A DNA stretch of 64,000 nucleotides. It comes from Calothrix sp. NIES-4105 (GTDB lineage: Bacteria > Cyanobacteriota > Cyanobacteriia > Cyanobacteriales > Nostocaceae). Below are positions 36,176-44,970 of the stretch, in pieces; position 1 is the first letter of the stretch; each line of letters starts with the position of its first letter. The notes beneath the pieces were generated by a model. That model was not told the origin of the DNA. It saw only the letters and a program-made list of their open reading frames with translations, and did no database searches. Where the stretch lies: NCBI RefSeq assembly GCF_002368415.1, contig NZ_AP018290.1, forward strand, positions 4,291,614-4,355,613, given 5' to 3'. The position numbers and the translations under genes are program-made.

Positions 36176-36205
36176 ATCTGTAAAGTATATTTTTGCTTTA
36201 CAGAT
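36176..36205 (+). terminator. Terminator after the sugar transferase gene
   Basis: ATCTGTAAAG and CTTTACAGAT form a 10-bp stem with a 10-base loop, followed by TTTATTTTG. The remaining 36206-36522 interval is AT-rich, without a gene, and should hold the gmd promoter. Confidence 0.65.
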
Positions 36206-36522
36206 TTTATTTTGAGCTTTATTGTATTATAATTAACAATTTATTCACATTTTAATAATTCTTCACAAATACTGTAGTAATATAAAACTTTAATGAATAT
36301 AAATAGAATAAGACTGAGTGTTTTAACGGTCATAGTTAAGCTAAGAGGTTGTGTACGTAAGTAGTTATCAGTGAATTTACTGGTATCTTTTATCATATGC
36401 TATGAATAACTAGTAGCTTTCCCATTGGGAAATAAAGCTAATAATTGCTAGCTTAGATCAGGTTGTATATGTCTATTACTTTCATCACAGTAAATAAAAA
36501 CAGATAACAAGGGATATTAAGC

Positions 36523-37599
36523 ATGACGCAAAGAAAGCGAGCGCTGATAACAGGTATCACAGGTCAAGACGGTTCTTATCTTAGTGAATTTTTACTTGAA
36601 CAAGGTTACGAAGTTCATGGAATTATCCGTCGTACTTCTACATTCAACACTGACCGTATCGATCACATGTACGAAGACCCTCACAAAGAGGGAGTGCGTT
36701 TATTTTTACACTACGGCGACTTGACGGATGGTACCACGCTGCGCCGCATTTTAGAGGAAGTTCAACCTGTAGAAATTTACAACCTCGGCGCCCAATCACA
36801 TGTACGTGTTAGCTTCGACTCACCTGAATATACCGTTGACTCGGTAGGTGTAGGAACTTTGCGTTTGTTAGAAGCAATTCGTGACTACCAGCAACGCACA
36901 GGCATTCAAGTACGTTTTTACCAAGCTGGTTCATCAGAGATGTATGGTTTGGTACAAGCTGTACCCCAAAGCGAATCAACTCCTTTCTATCCTCGCAGTC
37001 CTTACGCTTGTGCAAAGGTATATGCTCACTGGCAAACAATAAATTACCGTGAATCTTACAACATGTTTGCTTGTAATGGTATTTTATTTAACCATGAATC
37101 ACCACGTCGTGGAGAAACTTTTGTAACTCGTAAAATTACTATGGCAGTGGCTCGAATTGCTGCAGGCAAGCAGAAAAAACTGTACATGGGTAATTTAGAT
37201 TCTAAGCGCGACTGGGGTTATGCAAAGGATTATGTCCGCGCGATGTGGTTGATGCTGCAAAAAGATTCTCCTGATGACTATGTAATTGCAACTGGTGAAA
37301 CCCACACAGTTCGCGAGTTTTTAGAGCGCGCGTTCGGTTATGTGAATTTGAACTGGGAAGAGTACGTTGAATTTGATCAGCGTTACCTGCGTCCAGCAGA
37401 AGTAGATTTGTTGATTGGTGATTCGACAAAGGCACGCCAACAGTTAGGATGGGAACCATCCGTGACATTCGAGGGACTCGTGCAGTTGATGGTAGAAGCT
37501 GACTTACAAGCTTTGGGTATTACTTCACCTAATCATAACGGTAGCCTTCTTCGTGACCTCGCAACTGTTCGTCAAGAACTTGGTGCGTTACACTTCTAA
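36523..37599 (+). CDS. gmd: GDP-mannose 4,6-dehydratase
   Basis: 358 aa. NAD(P) motif [24 protein letters not shown], and the SSEMYG...[14 protein letters not shown] region with the catalytic Tyr and Lys (YACAK). These are diagnostic for Gmd, which converts GDP-D-mannose to GDP-4-keto-6-deoxymannose. The next gene completes GDP-L-fucose synthesis. Separated by a dispersed inverted repeat but still in one direction. Confidence 0.93.
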   Translation: MTQRKRALITGITGQDGSYLSEFLLEQGYEVHGIIRRTSTFNTDRIDHMYEDPHKEGVRLFLHYGDLTDGTTLRRILEEVQPVEIYNLGAQSHVRVSFDSPEYTVDSVGVGTLRLLEAIRDYQQRTGIQVRFYQAGSSEMYGLVQAVPQSESTPFYPRSPYACAKVYAHWQTINYRESYNMFACNGILFNHESPRRGETFVTRKITMAVARIAAGKQKKLYMGNLDSKRDWGYAKDYVRAMWLMLQKDSPDDYVIATGETHTVREFLERAFGYVNLNWEEYVEFDQRYLRPAEVDLLIGDSTKARQQLGWEPSVTFEGLVQLMVEADLQALGITSPNHNGSLLRDLATVRQELGALHF

Positions 37600-38670
<1,071 letters not shown>

Positions 38671-38866
38671 ATGTCCACCACAGGTAGAATTTTTGAAAAA
38701 TGTCCACCATTGGTGGACATTTTCCTTTTGTAGCACAAGCGAGACGCTTGTGCAGTCAAACAATATACCATTTTTCTTAACTGTCCACTCGTTTAACAAA
38801 TCTTAACCTTGCTAAGATATTCCTGAAAATAGTTAATAAAATTTCAAATTTGAGGCATAGACAGCC

Positions 38867-40195
38867 GTGCGTCTAACAAATCGAATTATTAGTACATTGT
38901 TTCTAAGTTTATTGGCAGTAGGTGGTTGCGCGCCTGGAAATACTTCGGGTCAAGGTAATGTAATATTTATCCACCCAGACGGAACAAGTCCCTCACATTG
39001 GGGCGCCGGACGTATGTTACATTATGGTCCTGATGGCAGGTTGCATTGGGATAAAACATCGAACCTAGGTGTGTACTTAGGACACATGAAAAACCAACTG
39101 ACTGCAACTTCTAACGGAGGTGCGGTAATTCACGCTACGGGAGTCAAGGTAAACGCTGACTCATTTGGGTTGGATGAGAATTTAAAGCCAGTCGTTGCAG
39201 CGTCAGGGAAAACTGAGACTATCGTTCAGGAAGCAGTTAAAGCTGGTAAAAGCACGGCTATCATTAACTCAGGTATGATTCATGAACCAGGTACAGCAGC
39301 GTTTGTTGCCAAGGTTCCCACTCGACGCAACTTTGCCGAAATTACCAAGCAAGTTGTTGAGTCAAATGTGGATATTATTTTGGGAGGTGGTGAGATGTGG
39401 TACTTACCGCGAGGTACTGCTGGAAGACATACCACTGCTGAACAAAGTCAACGCGCGGATGGCGTAAATTTAATTGAAGTTGCCAAGCAGAAAGGTTACA
39501 CGGTTGTATATACCCGCGATGAATTATTAAAATTACCGCCTGATACTAAGAAAATATTAGGTGTATTTGCAGCAGATGATACTTATAATGATGCGCCAGA
39601 AGAACAATTAAAGCTGGAAAATAAAGGTTTCTATGTACCAACGGCGCCCACTGTTGCTGAGATGCTTGATGTAACTTTGAAAAATTTTGCAGCGAAGAAT
39701 AAGAATTTTATAGTTGTGTTGGAAGAAGAAGGTACTGATAATTTCTCAAACTATAATAATGCTCCAGGCGCCTTAGAAGCAGTCAAGCGCGCGGATGATG
39801 CTGTTGGAGTCGCGATGAAATTTATTGAGAATAACCCAAATACTCTCATGCTCACTGCTGCTGATAGTGATGCTGGAGGTTTGGAAGTTGTAGGTGTCAC
39901 AGAAAATAATTTTCCCTTCGATAAACCCCTACCCGAAAAAAGCGAAAATGGGGCGCCTTGGGATGGTAAAGAAGGTACCGCAACTACACCCTTTGTTTCG
40001 GCGCCGGATAAACAAGGTAAGCGGTTTCCGTTTGCTATTGGTTGGTCAACAGGAGGAGATAATGCAGGTTCAATAGTTTCTAAAGCACATGGTTTGAATG
40101 CTGATAAGTTACCCAAGACTTTGGATAATACCGATATTTATCGTTTGATGTATTTGACGTTATTTGGTAAGGAAATTGCACCGTATACCAAATAA
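38867..40195 (+). CDS. Alkaline phosphatase-like lipoprotein, cyanobacterial variant
   Basis: GTG start, lipobox LLAVGGC. The fold follows PhoA: HPDGTSPSHW, LTATSNGGAVIHATG, AIINSGMIHEPGTAAFVAKV, GGGEMWYLP, EEEGTDNF, AADSDAGGLE and a C-terminal SIVSKAHG. Several residues that bind zinc in E. coli PhoA (the His of ADH-E and the late HT) are Ser and Asp here. I recall the same substitutions in related cyanobacterial proteins, so it is a sister family rather than a dead copy. Likely surface phosphate scavenging. Confidence 0.8.
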   Translation: MRLTNRIISTLFLSLLAVGGCAPGNTSGQGNVIFIHPDGTSPSHWGAGRMLHYGPDGRLHWDKTSNLGVYLGHMKNQLTATSNGGAVIHATGVKVNADSFGLDENLKPVVAASGKTETIVQEAVKAGKSTAIINSGMIHEPGTAAFVAKVPTRRNFAEITKQVVESNVDIILGGGEMWYLPRGTAGRHTTAEQSQRADGVNLIEVAKQKGYTVVYTRDELLKLPPDTKKILGVFAADDTYNDAPEEQLKLENKGFYVPTAPTVAEMLDVTLKNFAAKNKNFIVVLEEEGTDNFSNYNNAPGALEAVKRADDAVGVAMKFIENNPNTLMLTAADSDAGGLEVVGVTENNFPFDKPLPEKSENGAPWDGKEGTATTPFVSAPDKQGKRFPFAIGWSTGGDNAGSIVSKAHGLNADKLPKTLDNTDIYRLMYLTLFGKEIAPYTK

Positions 40196-40209
40196 AAACC
40201 GCGCGTTAC

Positions 40210-40237
40210 GTAGAGACGTTACATGTAACGTCTCTAC
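40210..40237. repeat. Perfect 28-bp GTAGAGA palindrome
   Basis: GTAGAGACGTTACA followed by its exact complement. It lies 15 bases after the phosphatase stop and may end its transcript. Same family as 30679 and 58669. Confidence 0.75.
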
Positions 40238-40303
40238 ATGCCATATTCGGTGTTGCTGTAATTTTATTGATACAATCACAGTAATCTATAAAGGAGATAA
40301 CTG

Positions 40304-40588
40304 ATGCTTTCTGATGAAATGGGGAGGCAGTTGCACCATCGCTCAACTATTGGTGAACCATTAACGAACTCGGAGAAAGAGCAGCTAGATGCTTGGTATG
40401 CAAAGCATGATGCAATTGAAAGCAAGCTGCTTGGTAACAATATGGACTCTCAAATTGATCTGACAACATTGCAAACTCAAATTGAAGCATCTTTAAGCCA
40501 ATTGACTTTCGTAACTCAACGCATTCAGCAAATCTCTAAAGAAAATGATGATTTACGGCAGGATATTGGCTTATTACGGAAAGTCTAG
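40304..40588 (+). CDS. Hypothetical 94-aa coiled-coil protein
   Basis: AAAGGAG is well spaced before ATG 40304. First half GRQLHHRSTIGEPLTNSEKEQLDAWY, second half a helical heptad-like stretch (LTTLQTQIEASLSQL then RIQQISKENDDLRQDI). I recall similar small proteins in many cyanobacteria beside toxin-like or nuclease genes; function not known. It converges on the GTPase gene with a 4-base overlap. Confidence 0.65.
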   Translation: MLSDEMGRQLHHRSTIGEPLTNSEKEQLDAWYAKHDAIESKLLGNNMDSQIDLTTLQTQIEASLSQLTFVTQRIQQISKENDDLRQDIGLLRKV

Positions 40589-41880
40589 GATGATTGCTTG
40601 TTTTCGTTATGCTTTGGTGGAATAACAGCCCCAACATTTTTGAAACGTTCTTTAGCTTCAGTGAATGCTGTTTGCATTACAGCTTGAATTTGTTTCGGGT
40701 CTGGTTTTTTACCTCCCACGACATCACCAAAATAAACGCAAGCAGCTTCACCTAATGCCCATGTATATGATGCTGCCCAATATGCGGCAATAACGCTACC
40801 AAAACCAGGTATAAATTTTACTAACTCGCGTCCAATTGCTTGAGCAAGAAAACCGCCTGCAATAGCGCTAACAATTCCTCCAGCTTGCGATTGCGTTAAG
40901 TTTTGACCGTATAATTTTCCTAATAACCCAACCATTGATACTTGTAGTGCCGTTAGTACTGGCATGGTGGCTAAGGGTAACGGAACGACTGCTACACTTG
41001 CAGCCATGACGCAGAAAGCATACATGTAGCGTCGCGCGACATTTCGATATAAGCTACCAATTTGATTACTTGCTTGTTTATCTAAATCTAATAATTGACA
41101 AATCGCGCGCGCTTCAGCTTCGGGTAACAAATCAGCTAAAGTATCGCGTAATGTTTCTAAGCCATAAAAGACTGGTTCATAACCGTCTTCTTCCAAGGTA
41201 AAGTCAACTAAAATAGCCGCATCGTATAAACCTTTAAAGTCTTCTTTTATCGCTGTATATGCGCGGTTGACTTCTTCATAGTCAGGAGGATATTCGGGAT
41301 GATTATCTACACCTTGTGGATAAACTTCGTGTAAACAGGTGACAGCAAGTAAAAAAGGAATATCTCGATACTTTTCTCGTAGTTGTTTCGCGATTTGCCG
41401 TAATGTATCGGTAGCAAAATCGTTTATTTTTATAGTTAATACCAAAACTCTGGCGCCGCGCGCTTCTTGCTGTAAGTCACCAATAAGTTCTTGAATAATA
41501 CTCTGAGTATCCTGGTTAACGTCGCCTAAACCAACAGTATCAGTAAAAATTAGTAAGGGTAAATCATCAGAAGGATAAGCATAGCGTTGTGTATGCTGTG
41601 TGTGCGGCCGAAATCCTTGTCCAACAATTTCGGGGGAGACACCTGTTAAACCTCTAACTATCGAGCTTTTTCCGGCTTGCGGTTTACCAATTAATAGAGC
41701 TTCCGTTGTTGGTAATTGCGTCTTGACAGTTTTTAATATTTCTGCTATCTTCGCTTCACTAACGTTAAATAAGTTATAAACCGTCTTTCCTACTTGCTCG
41801 GTTGGCAGTAGTTGTACAAAGCGCGATGCAGTTTTGTTCCAAACGTCCAGAATTGGATTGGTATCTTTAGGTTGACTCAT
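40585..41880 (-). CDS. GTPase with C-terminal DUF697 membrane domain
   Basis: G1 GKPQAGKSS at about residues 63-71, G3 DTVGLGD, a G4-like TCLH element in place of NKxD, then DUF697: a helical pair with hydrophobic segments (ASVAVVPLPLATMPVLTAL, GGIVSAIAGGFLAQAIG). It belongs to the Era/YcjX-like dynamin-related group seen in cyanobacteria. Probably membrane-attached. Role unknown. Confidence 0.82.
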   Translation of the reverse strand: MSQPKDTNPILDVWNKTASRFVQLLPTEQVGKTVYNLFNVSEAKIAEILKTVKTQLPTTEALLIGKPQAGKSSIVRGLTGVSPEIVGQGFRPHTQHTQRYAYPSDDLPLLIFTDTVGLGDVNQDTQSIIQELIGDLQQEARGARVLVLTIKINDFATDTLRQIAKQLREKYRDIPFLLAVTCLHEVYPQGVDNHPEYPPDYEEVNRAYTAIKEDFKGLYDAAILVDFTLEEDGYEPVFYGLETLRDTLADLLPEAEARAICQLLDLDKQASNQIGSLYRNVARRYMYAFCVMAASVAVVPLPLATMPVLTALQVSMVGLLGKLYGQNLTQSQAGGIVSAIAGGFLAQAIGRELVKFIPGFGSVIAAYWAASYTWALGEAACVYFGDVVGGKKPDPKQIQAVMQTAFTEAKERFKNVGAVIPPKHNENKQSS

Positions 41881-41981
41881 GACCCTTGAATCCCCGCGTT
41901 GCTGTCATCTGCATTAATTTTAGATTATTGTTCGCAGGCGCCATAACTTAATATTTGCCGTAAATACCGAATTAGTTAATT

Positions 41982-42095
41982 TCAAGTTTCAATTGGTGGA
42001 TGCCATCCAGCAGAAACCCATGCTTGTCTAACAGTGACTGCGTAGACATTATTAAGTTGAAGCGCGATAACAGTAGCGCGCCCACAAGCAGTTAT
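41982..42095 (-). pseudogene. 3' fragment of the interrupted HNH nuclease gene
   Basis: On the minus strand the frame ITACGRATVIALQLNN... to VSAGWHPPIET and stop matches the usual C-terminus of small cyanobacterial HNH nucleases (IIGxTxxGRATVxALxLNN...GWHP). The missing upstream part is at 43975-44286 and ends with NIIG. Joining 43975 to 42095 restores a continuous reading frame (SNIIG-ITACGRATV). The two halves are separated by the tnpB element. Confidence 0.8.
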
Positions 42096-42139
42096 AGTTC
42101 GATTTTGCATAGTCAAATATAGTCAGACATGGTTTTCTA

Positions 42140-42200
42140 TAATAGATAACTGCCATTTCTTCACAAAACCTTATAGAAGGATTGAAACTTAATTCTTACT
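42140..42200 (-). ncRNA. Putative omega RNA 3' region with CRISPR-repeat-like motif
   Basis: Just past the tnpB stop the minus strand reads GTTTCAATCCTTCTATAAGG followed by TTTTGTG. The plus-strand form ends GGATTGAAAC, the classic end of cyanobacterial CRISPR repeats, with a CCTT-AAGG mini-hairpin. Only one copy is present and there are no spacers. In TnpB elements the guide RNA scaffold maps here, and the guide would be host sequence past 42096. Existence of the RNA is inferred. Confidence 0.35.
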
Positions 42201-43456
42201 TAGAAGGGAGTCACCATTTTGAGTGCATGACCTTCTAAATTTACCTTCCTGGGGGTAACTAACACCTCACTATTCCTTATCCCGAAGGCTTCAGGAAATG
42301 CTTTTTTTAGGATGTTGTAACTGCCGTTGACATCGGCATTTATAGCAATACCATTCTGCGAAATATACAAACCTCTTTTTACTCGTTTACCGGATGCTAC
42401 CCAGTCTACAGGTTTAGAATTATATGTTGGAATAAAATCATTATCTAAAAAGCTTGCCTTGCTGGTGTAGGATTCTTCTTGAATAATTACTTGAATCCCT
42501 TTCATAGCAGCTTTATAGGTGAGCAGTTCAATTAATTGTGCATGAGGAATCTGCACAAAATTCTGATTGTTAACTGCTCCTATATTAATACCATTCTTCC
42601 AACCCTTGTTTTTTCCCAGCACTAGTTTACTAACTCCTAATTCTGCTAAAAGATTAATTACGTAAGTCGATGCTCTATGCAAATAATCTCTAACTTTGTG
42701 GTTTCTATAAGTAGTAAACCTCTTTAAACGTTTTGAACTGTTGTTGCCATTCTCTGAAGTAATTGCCGCGCGCTTTGAATTATAGAACTGGTTTATTGAC
42801 TTTAACGGTCTACCATTAATGAGAACTGGACTAAAACCAGGCACATTTGAAGTTATAGCCATCAAGTTATTAACACCAAAATCTATTGCTGCAATTGAAT
42901 TGTTATCGGATTCGGTCACATCAGGGATTTCGTAAACTATTTCTAAAACGTAATGGTCAAGTTTTGGTACAATGCGGGATTGACAGTACTTATTTATTGA
43001 CCCAAGTTTTACACAAGTTTCAAAGCAGTAATCAATCTCAGATAGCTTGATTAATTCCTGACCTAATTGCTTTTTGGAAGTAGCCTGAGAAGTGAAAATT
43101 ACACAATATCTACCATATGAATCTAAATATCCAGGTATGTTTGGTCTACCTGTAAATTTCGAGTCATCTAAACTATATTCCAAACTGGCAGCTTTAAATG
43201 ATGTCCAGTTCTGTGCGACTAGTTTTAGAACTTGCTGAGATACCTTTGCAGGAAGTGCTTTGTATTCCGAAGAATCTTTCATGATCTGGTACAACCTATT
43301 GTATTGAGGAACAGAACTTTGTCCCCAAGAAAAGAAAGCTTGTCTCATGATATAGGTTGCAGCATTGTACAAATTCTTGGATGCAAAACACATCTCATCA
43401 ATTTGTTTATAGACTTGATGGTTTGATTTTATTACTCTCCTTTCTACTAACTGCAT
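42200..43456 (-). CDS. RNA-guided nuclease-like TnpB
   Basis: 418 aa. RuvC acidic residues in place: D192 (AAIDFGVNN), E327/E328 (IIQEESYTSKASF), D375 (INADVNGSYN). N-terminal helical domain begins MQLVERRVIKSNHQVYKQID. The CxxC...CxxC zinc ribbon usually found between E and D is absent; that stretch reads KASFLDNDFIPTYNSKPVDW, as in a cyanobacterial TnpB subgroup. All three catalytic acids suggest activity. It is the only gene of the element. Confidence 0.9.
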   Translation of the reverse strand: MQLVERRVIKSNHQVYKQIDEMCFASKNLYNAATYIMRQAFFSWGQSSVPQYNRLYQIMKDSSEYKALPAKVSQQVLKLVAQNWTSFKAASLEYSLDDSKFTGRPNIPGYLDSYGRYCVIFTSQATSKKQLGQELIKLSEIDYCFETCVKLGSINKYCQSRIVPKLDHYVLEIVYEIPDVTESDNNSIAAIDFGVNNLMAITSNVPGFSPVLINGRPLKSINQFYNSKRAAITSENGNNSSKRLKRFTTYRNHKVRDYLHRASTYVINLLAELGVSKLVLGKNKGWKNGINIGAVNNQNFVQIPHAQLIELLTYKAAMKGIQVIIQEESYTSKASFLDNDFIPTYNSKPVDWVASGKRVKRGLYISQNGIAINADVNGSYNILKKAFPEAFGIRNSEVLVTPRKVNLEGHALKMVTPF

Positions 43457-43603
43457 ATTCTTTAAATCACCTGTTTAAAGTATCGACCTATTATTAATCT
43501 ACCAACAAATCAAAATCTTTTTATATTTGTGATTATATTGTTACATATCTTAACTATGAACTTAATAGCTTTCGCTCACAATAAGGGGACGCATTCAATC
43601 GGT

Positions 43604-43675
43604 AAAAATTGGACAACCTTCAAGCCCAACCCCTCGTGATTCCCAATATCTCTATAATAAGGTTGTCCAATTTTT
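43604..43675. repeat. 17-bp perfect inverted repeat inside the tnpB element
   Basis: AAAAATTGGACAACCTT (43604-43620) and AAGGTTGTCCAATTTTT (43659-43675) with a 38-base loop. It could be a terminator or the tips of a small nested insertion. Located between the short ORF at 43683 and the tnpB promoter region. Confidence 0.55.
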
Positions 43676-43682
43676 CCAGTAT

Positions 43683-43802
43683 TTATTCCACGGGAGTGGT
43701 TGCTTCCGTTGAGTCTTGTAAGCGTAAACTTTTGGCATTATAGTTTGTTTCAATAAAGCTTTCATCCACAATTACTGCACCGACACGCGCGGGAAGTTGC
43801 AA
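43683..43802 (-). CDS. Short ORF or gene fragment in the element's 5' region
   Basis: TTG at 43802 opens MQLPARVGAVIVDESFIETN then YNAKSLRLQDSTEATTPVE. The composition is that of a globular protein, and a stop lies a few codons upstream, so it may be the C-terminal remnant of a larger gene. No family recognised; it is not like Y1 or serine TnpA. Confidence 0.3.
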   Translation of the reverse strand: MQLPARVGAVIVDESFIETNYNAKSLRLQDSTEATTPVE

Positions 43803-43938
43803 TTGGTTGGAGGGAAATTAGGCTGTTTACTCCTTAATGCGGGCAAAGTTACGGAAGCTATGTGCTATGCTTACACAGAAAAACGGAGCGTACTTTGTGC
43901 AGATAGTTTTATAGTTTGTAATATTATACTATACCAGA

Positions 43939-44286
43939 CTATTTTAGCCTATATAATGAGTAAAGTTTTATCATACCAATAATGTTGCTTCCATCATTCG
44001 TCCACTCAAAATGTTGCGACCAATTCTGTTTACGTGGGTTATATAACCTAACTTTCCGGTTTGTCAGTGGGTCTGTTGCATGGGTTTGAGCAGCCTTATA
44101 GTTATTGCATAATCTACAAGCAAGCCATAGGTTTTCTTCATCGTCATTTCCGCCTAAAGCTTTTGGAATGATATGCTCAATTTCAAGAATTCCTAGTACA
44201 TACCTTTGTAGGCTTCGACAGTAACCACACTGGTCATTAGCTTGAGTTCTTATTTTAGCCCGAAGTCCCTCTGATATAGAACTCAT
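43939..44286 (-). pseudogene. HNH endonuclease gene, 5' part, interrupted by tnpB element
   Basis: HNH domain complete: CGYCRSLQ, EIEHIIPKALGGNDDEENLWLACRLCNNYK. Host sequence ends at codon NIIG (43975); the following MIKLYSLYRLK and stop come from the IS element. The missing 37 codons are at 41982-42095. The ATG overlaps the stop of the upstream gene by 4 bases. Since the HNH core is intact a truncated product could still be made, but the conserved C-terminus is lost. Confidence 0.8.
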
Positions 44287-44669
44287 GATAAAGGTTCTAT
44301 TAATCCACGTTTGACTGCTTCACTTAAAGCTGTAGCTTTTCGCAACAATCCTTCTTGATAGATTTGCATTAGCGCTTGCAGTTCTTCCGGTTCGAACTCA
44401 GTTAAACTATCTGCTTGCTGTTTAAAAAGTAACTCGCTTAAGCGTGCGTCTTGTTCAGGTTGCATTTGTAGTTTTGTTAAAGCCATAACCTGCTGATCAG
44501 AGAGTGTCGATACTGGTTCTAAGTTTGCAACCTCTTTGCTTACGGGAGGTATAGAATAAAGTAAAGTATCAACTAGTACGCTAGCCACGTCACGATTTGC
44601 CAGGTGTGCGAAAAGTTCTGCTCGTTGGAAAAATTCATCCGGCAACGTAATGGTGATTTGAGTACTCAT
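44283..44669 (-). CDS. Partner protein of the HNH nuclease (RHH-like start)
   Basis: MSTQITITLPDEFFQRAELFAH looks like a ribbon-helix-helix start (ITLPDEFxxRAExFA), followed by an acidic helical part (LMQIYQEGLLRKATALSEAV). I recall this gene commonly preceding the same HNH family in cyanobacteria, with a 4-base overlap as here. It may act as an antitoxin or regulator; that is inference. Confidence 0.65.
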   Translation of the reverse strand: MSTQITITLPDEFFQRAELFAHLANRDVASVLVDTLLYSIPPVSKEVANLEPVSTLSDQQVMALTKLQMQPEQDARLSELLFKQQADSLTEFEPEELQALMQIYQEGLLRKATALSEAVKRGLIEPLS

Positions 44670-44970
44670 GGTGTTTTCAAGGGCTTTTTTCTATTATTTA
44701 TCATTTTAACGCGCTCTCGAAGCAAGAAATTGGGATAGATATGTAGCTATTAACAAGGGCGCCAGTTTTTGCATATGCTCGCAGTTCTCTGAAATATTAA
44801 TTAGTACTACTTTGATAGTGATGTCAGAACCTAACATCAAGTTGTTTGTGTTGGGTTGGGTTCCTCCACCGCTCCCTACCTAACAGTTGTTAAAGTTGTA
44901 CATTTGATTAAGTACGAGCCTAAAAAATATTGTATTATCTAACACTCTCCAATCCAAAATCTAAAATTCT
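44670..44970. other. Intergenic region before the orthocaspase
   Basis: About 300 bases without a gene. One GGCGCC site at 44759. It holds divergent promoters for the minus-strand RHH/HNH pair and the orthocaspase; no clear motif identified. Confidence 0.4.

Larger units (their letters stand above)
42096..43974 (-). mobile_element. tnpB-only IS element (IS1341/IS605 type) inserted in an HNH gene
   Basis: The ends are defined by the split host gene: host sequence resumes at 42095 and 43975, with ambiguity of about 2 bases (shared AT) and no longer target duplication, as expected for IS200/IS605-type insertion. Element length about 1.88 kb. On its own strand the left end is at 43974 and the right end, where the omega RNA would lie, at 42096. 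No tnpA inside. The 520 bases before tnpB hold a 17-bp inverted repeat and a short unexplained ORF. Confidence 0.8.

Noticed and set aside
39751-40116. 121-codon minus-strand ORF
   Set aside because: It is antisense to the alkaline phosphatase gene; Ala/Pro/Ser-rich composition comes from the complementary codons.
42162-42188. CRISPR array
   Set aside because: Only one repeat-like unit is present, with no second copy or spacer, and no cas genes in the window.
43939-43974. Natural C-terminus MIKLYSLYRLK of the HNH protein
   Set aside because: These codons belong to the inserted element; the true C-terminus is found at 41982-42095.
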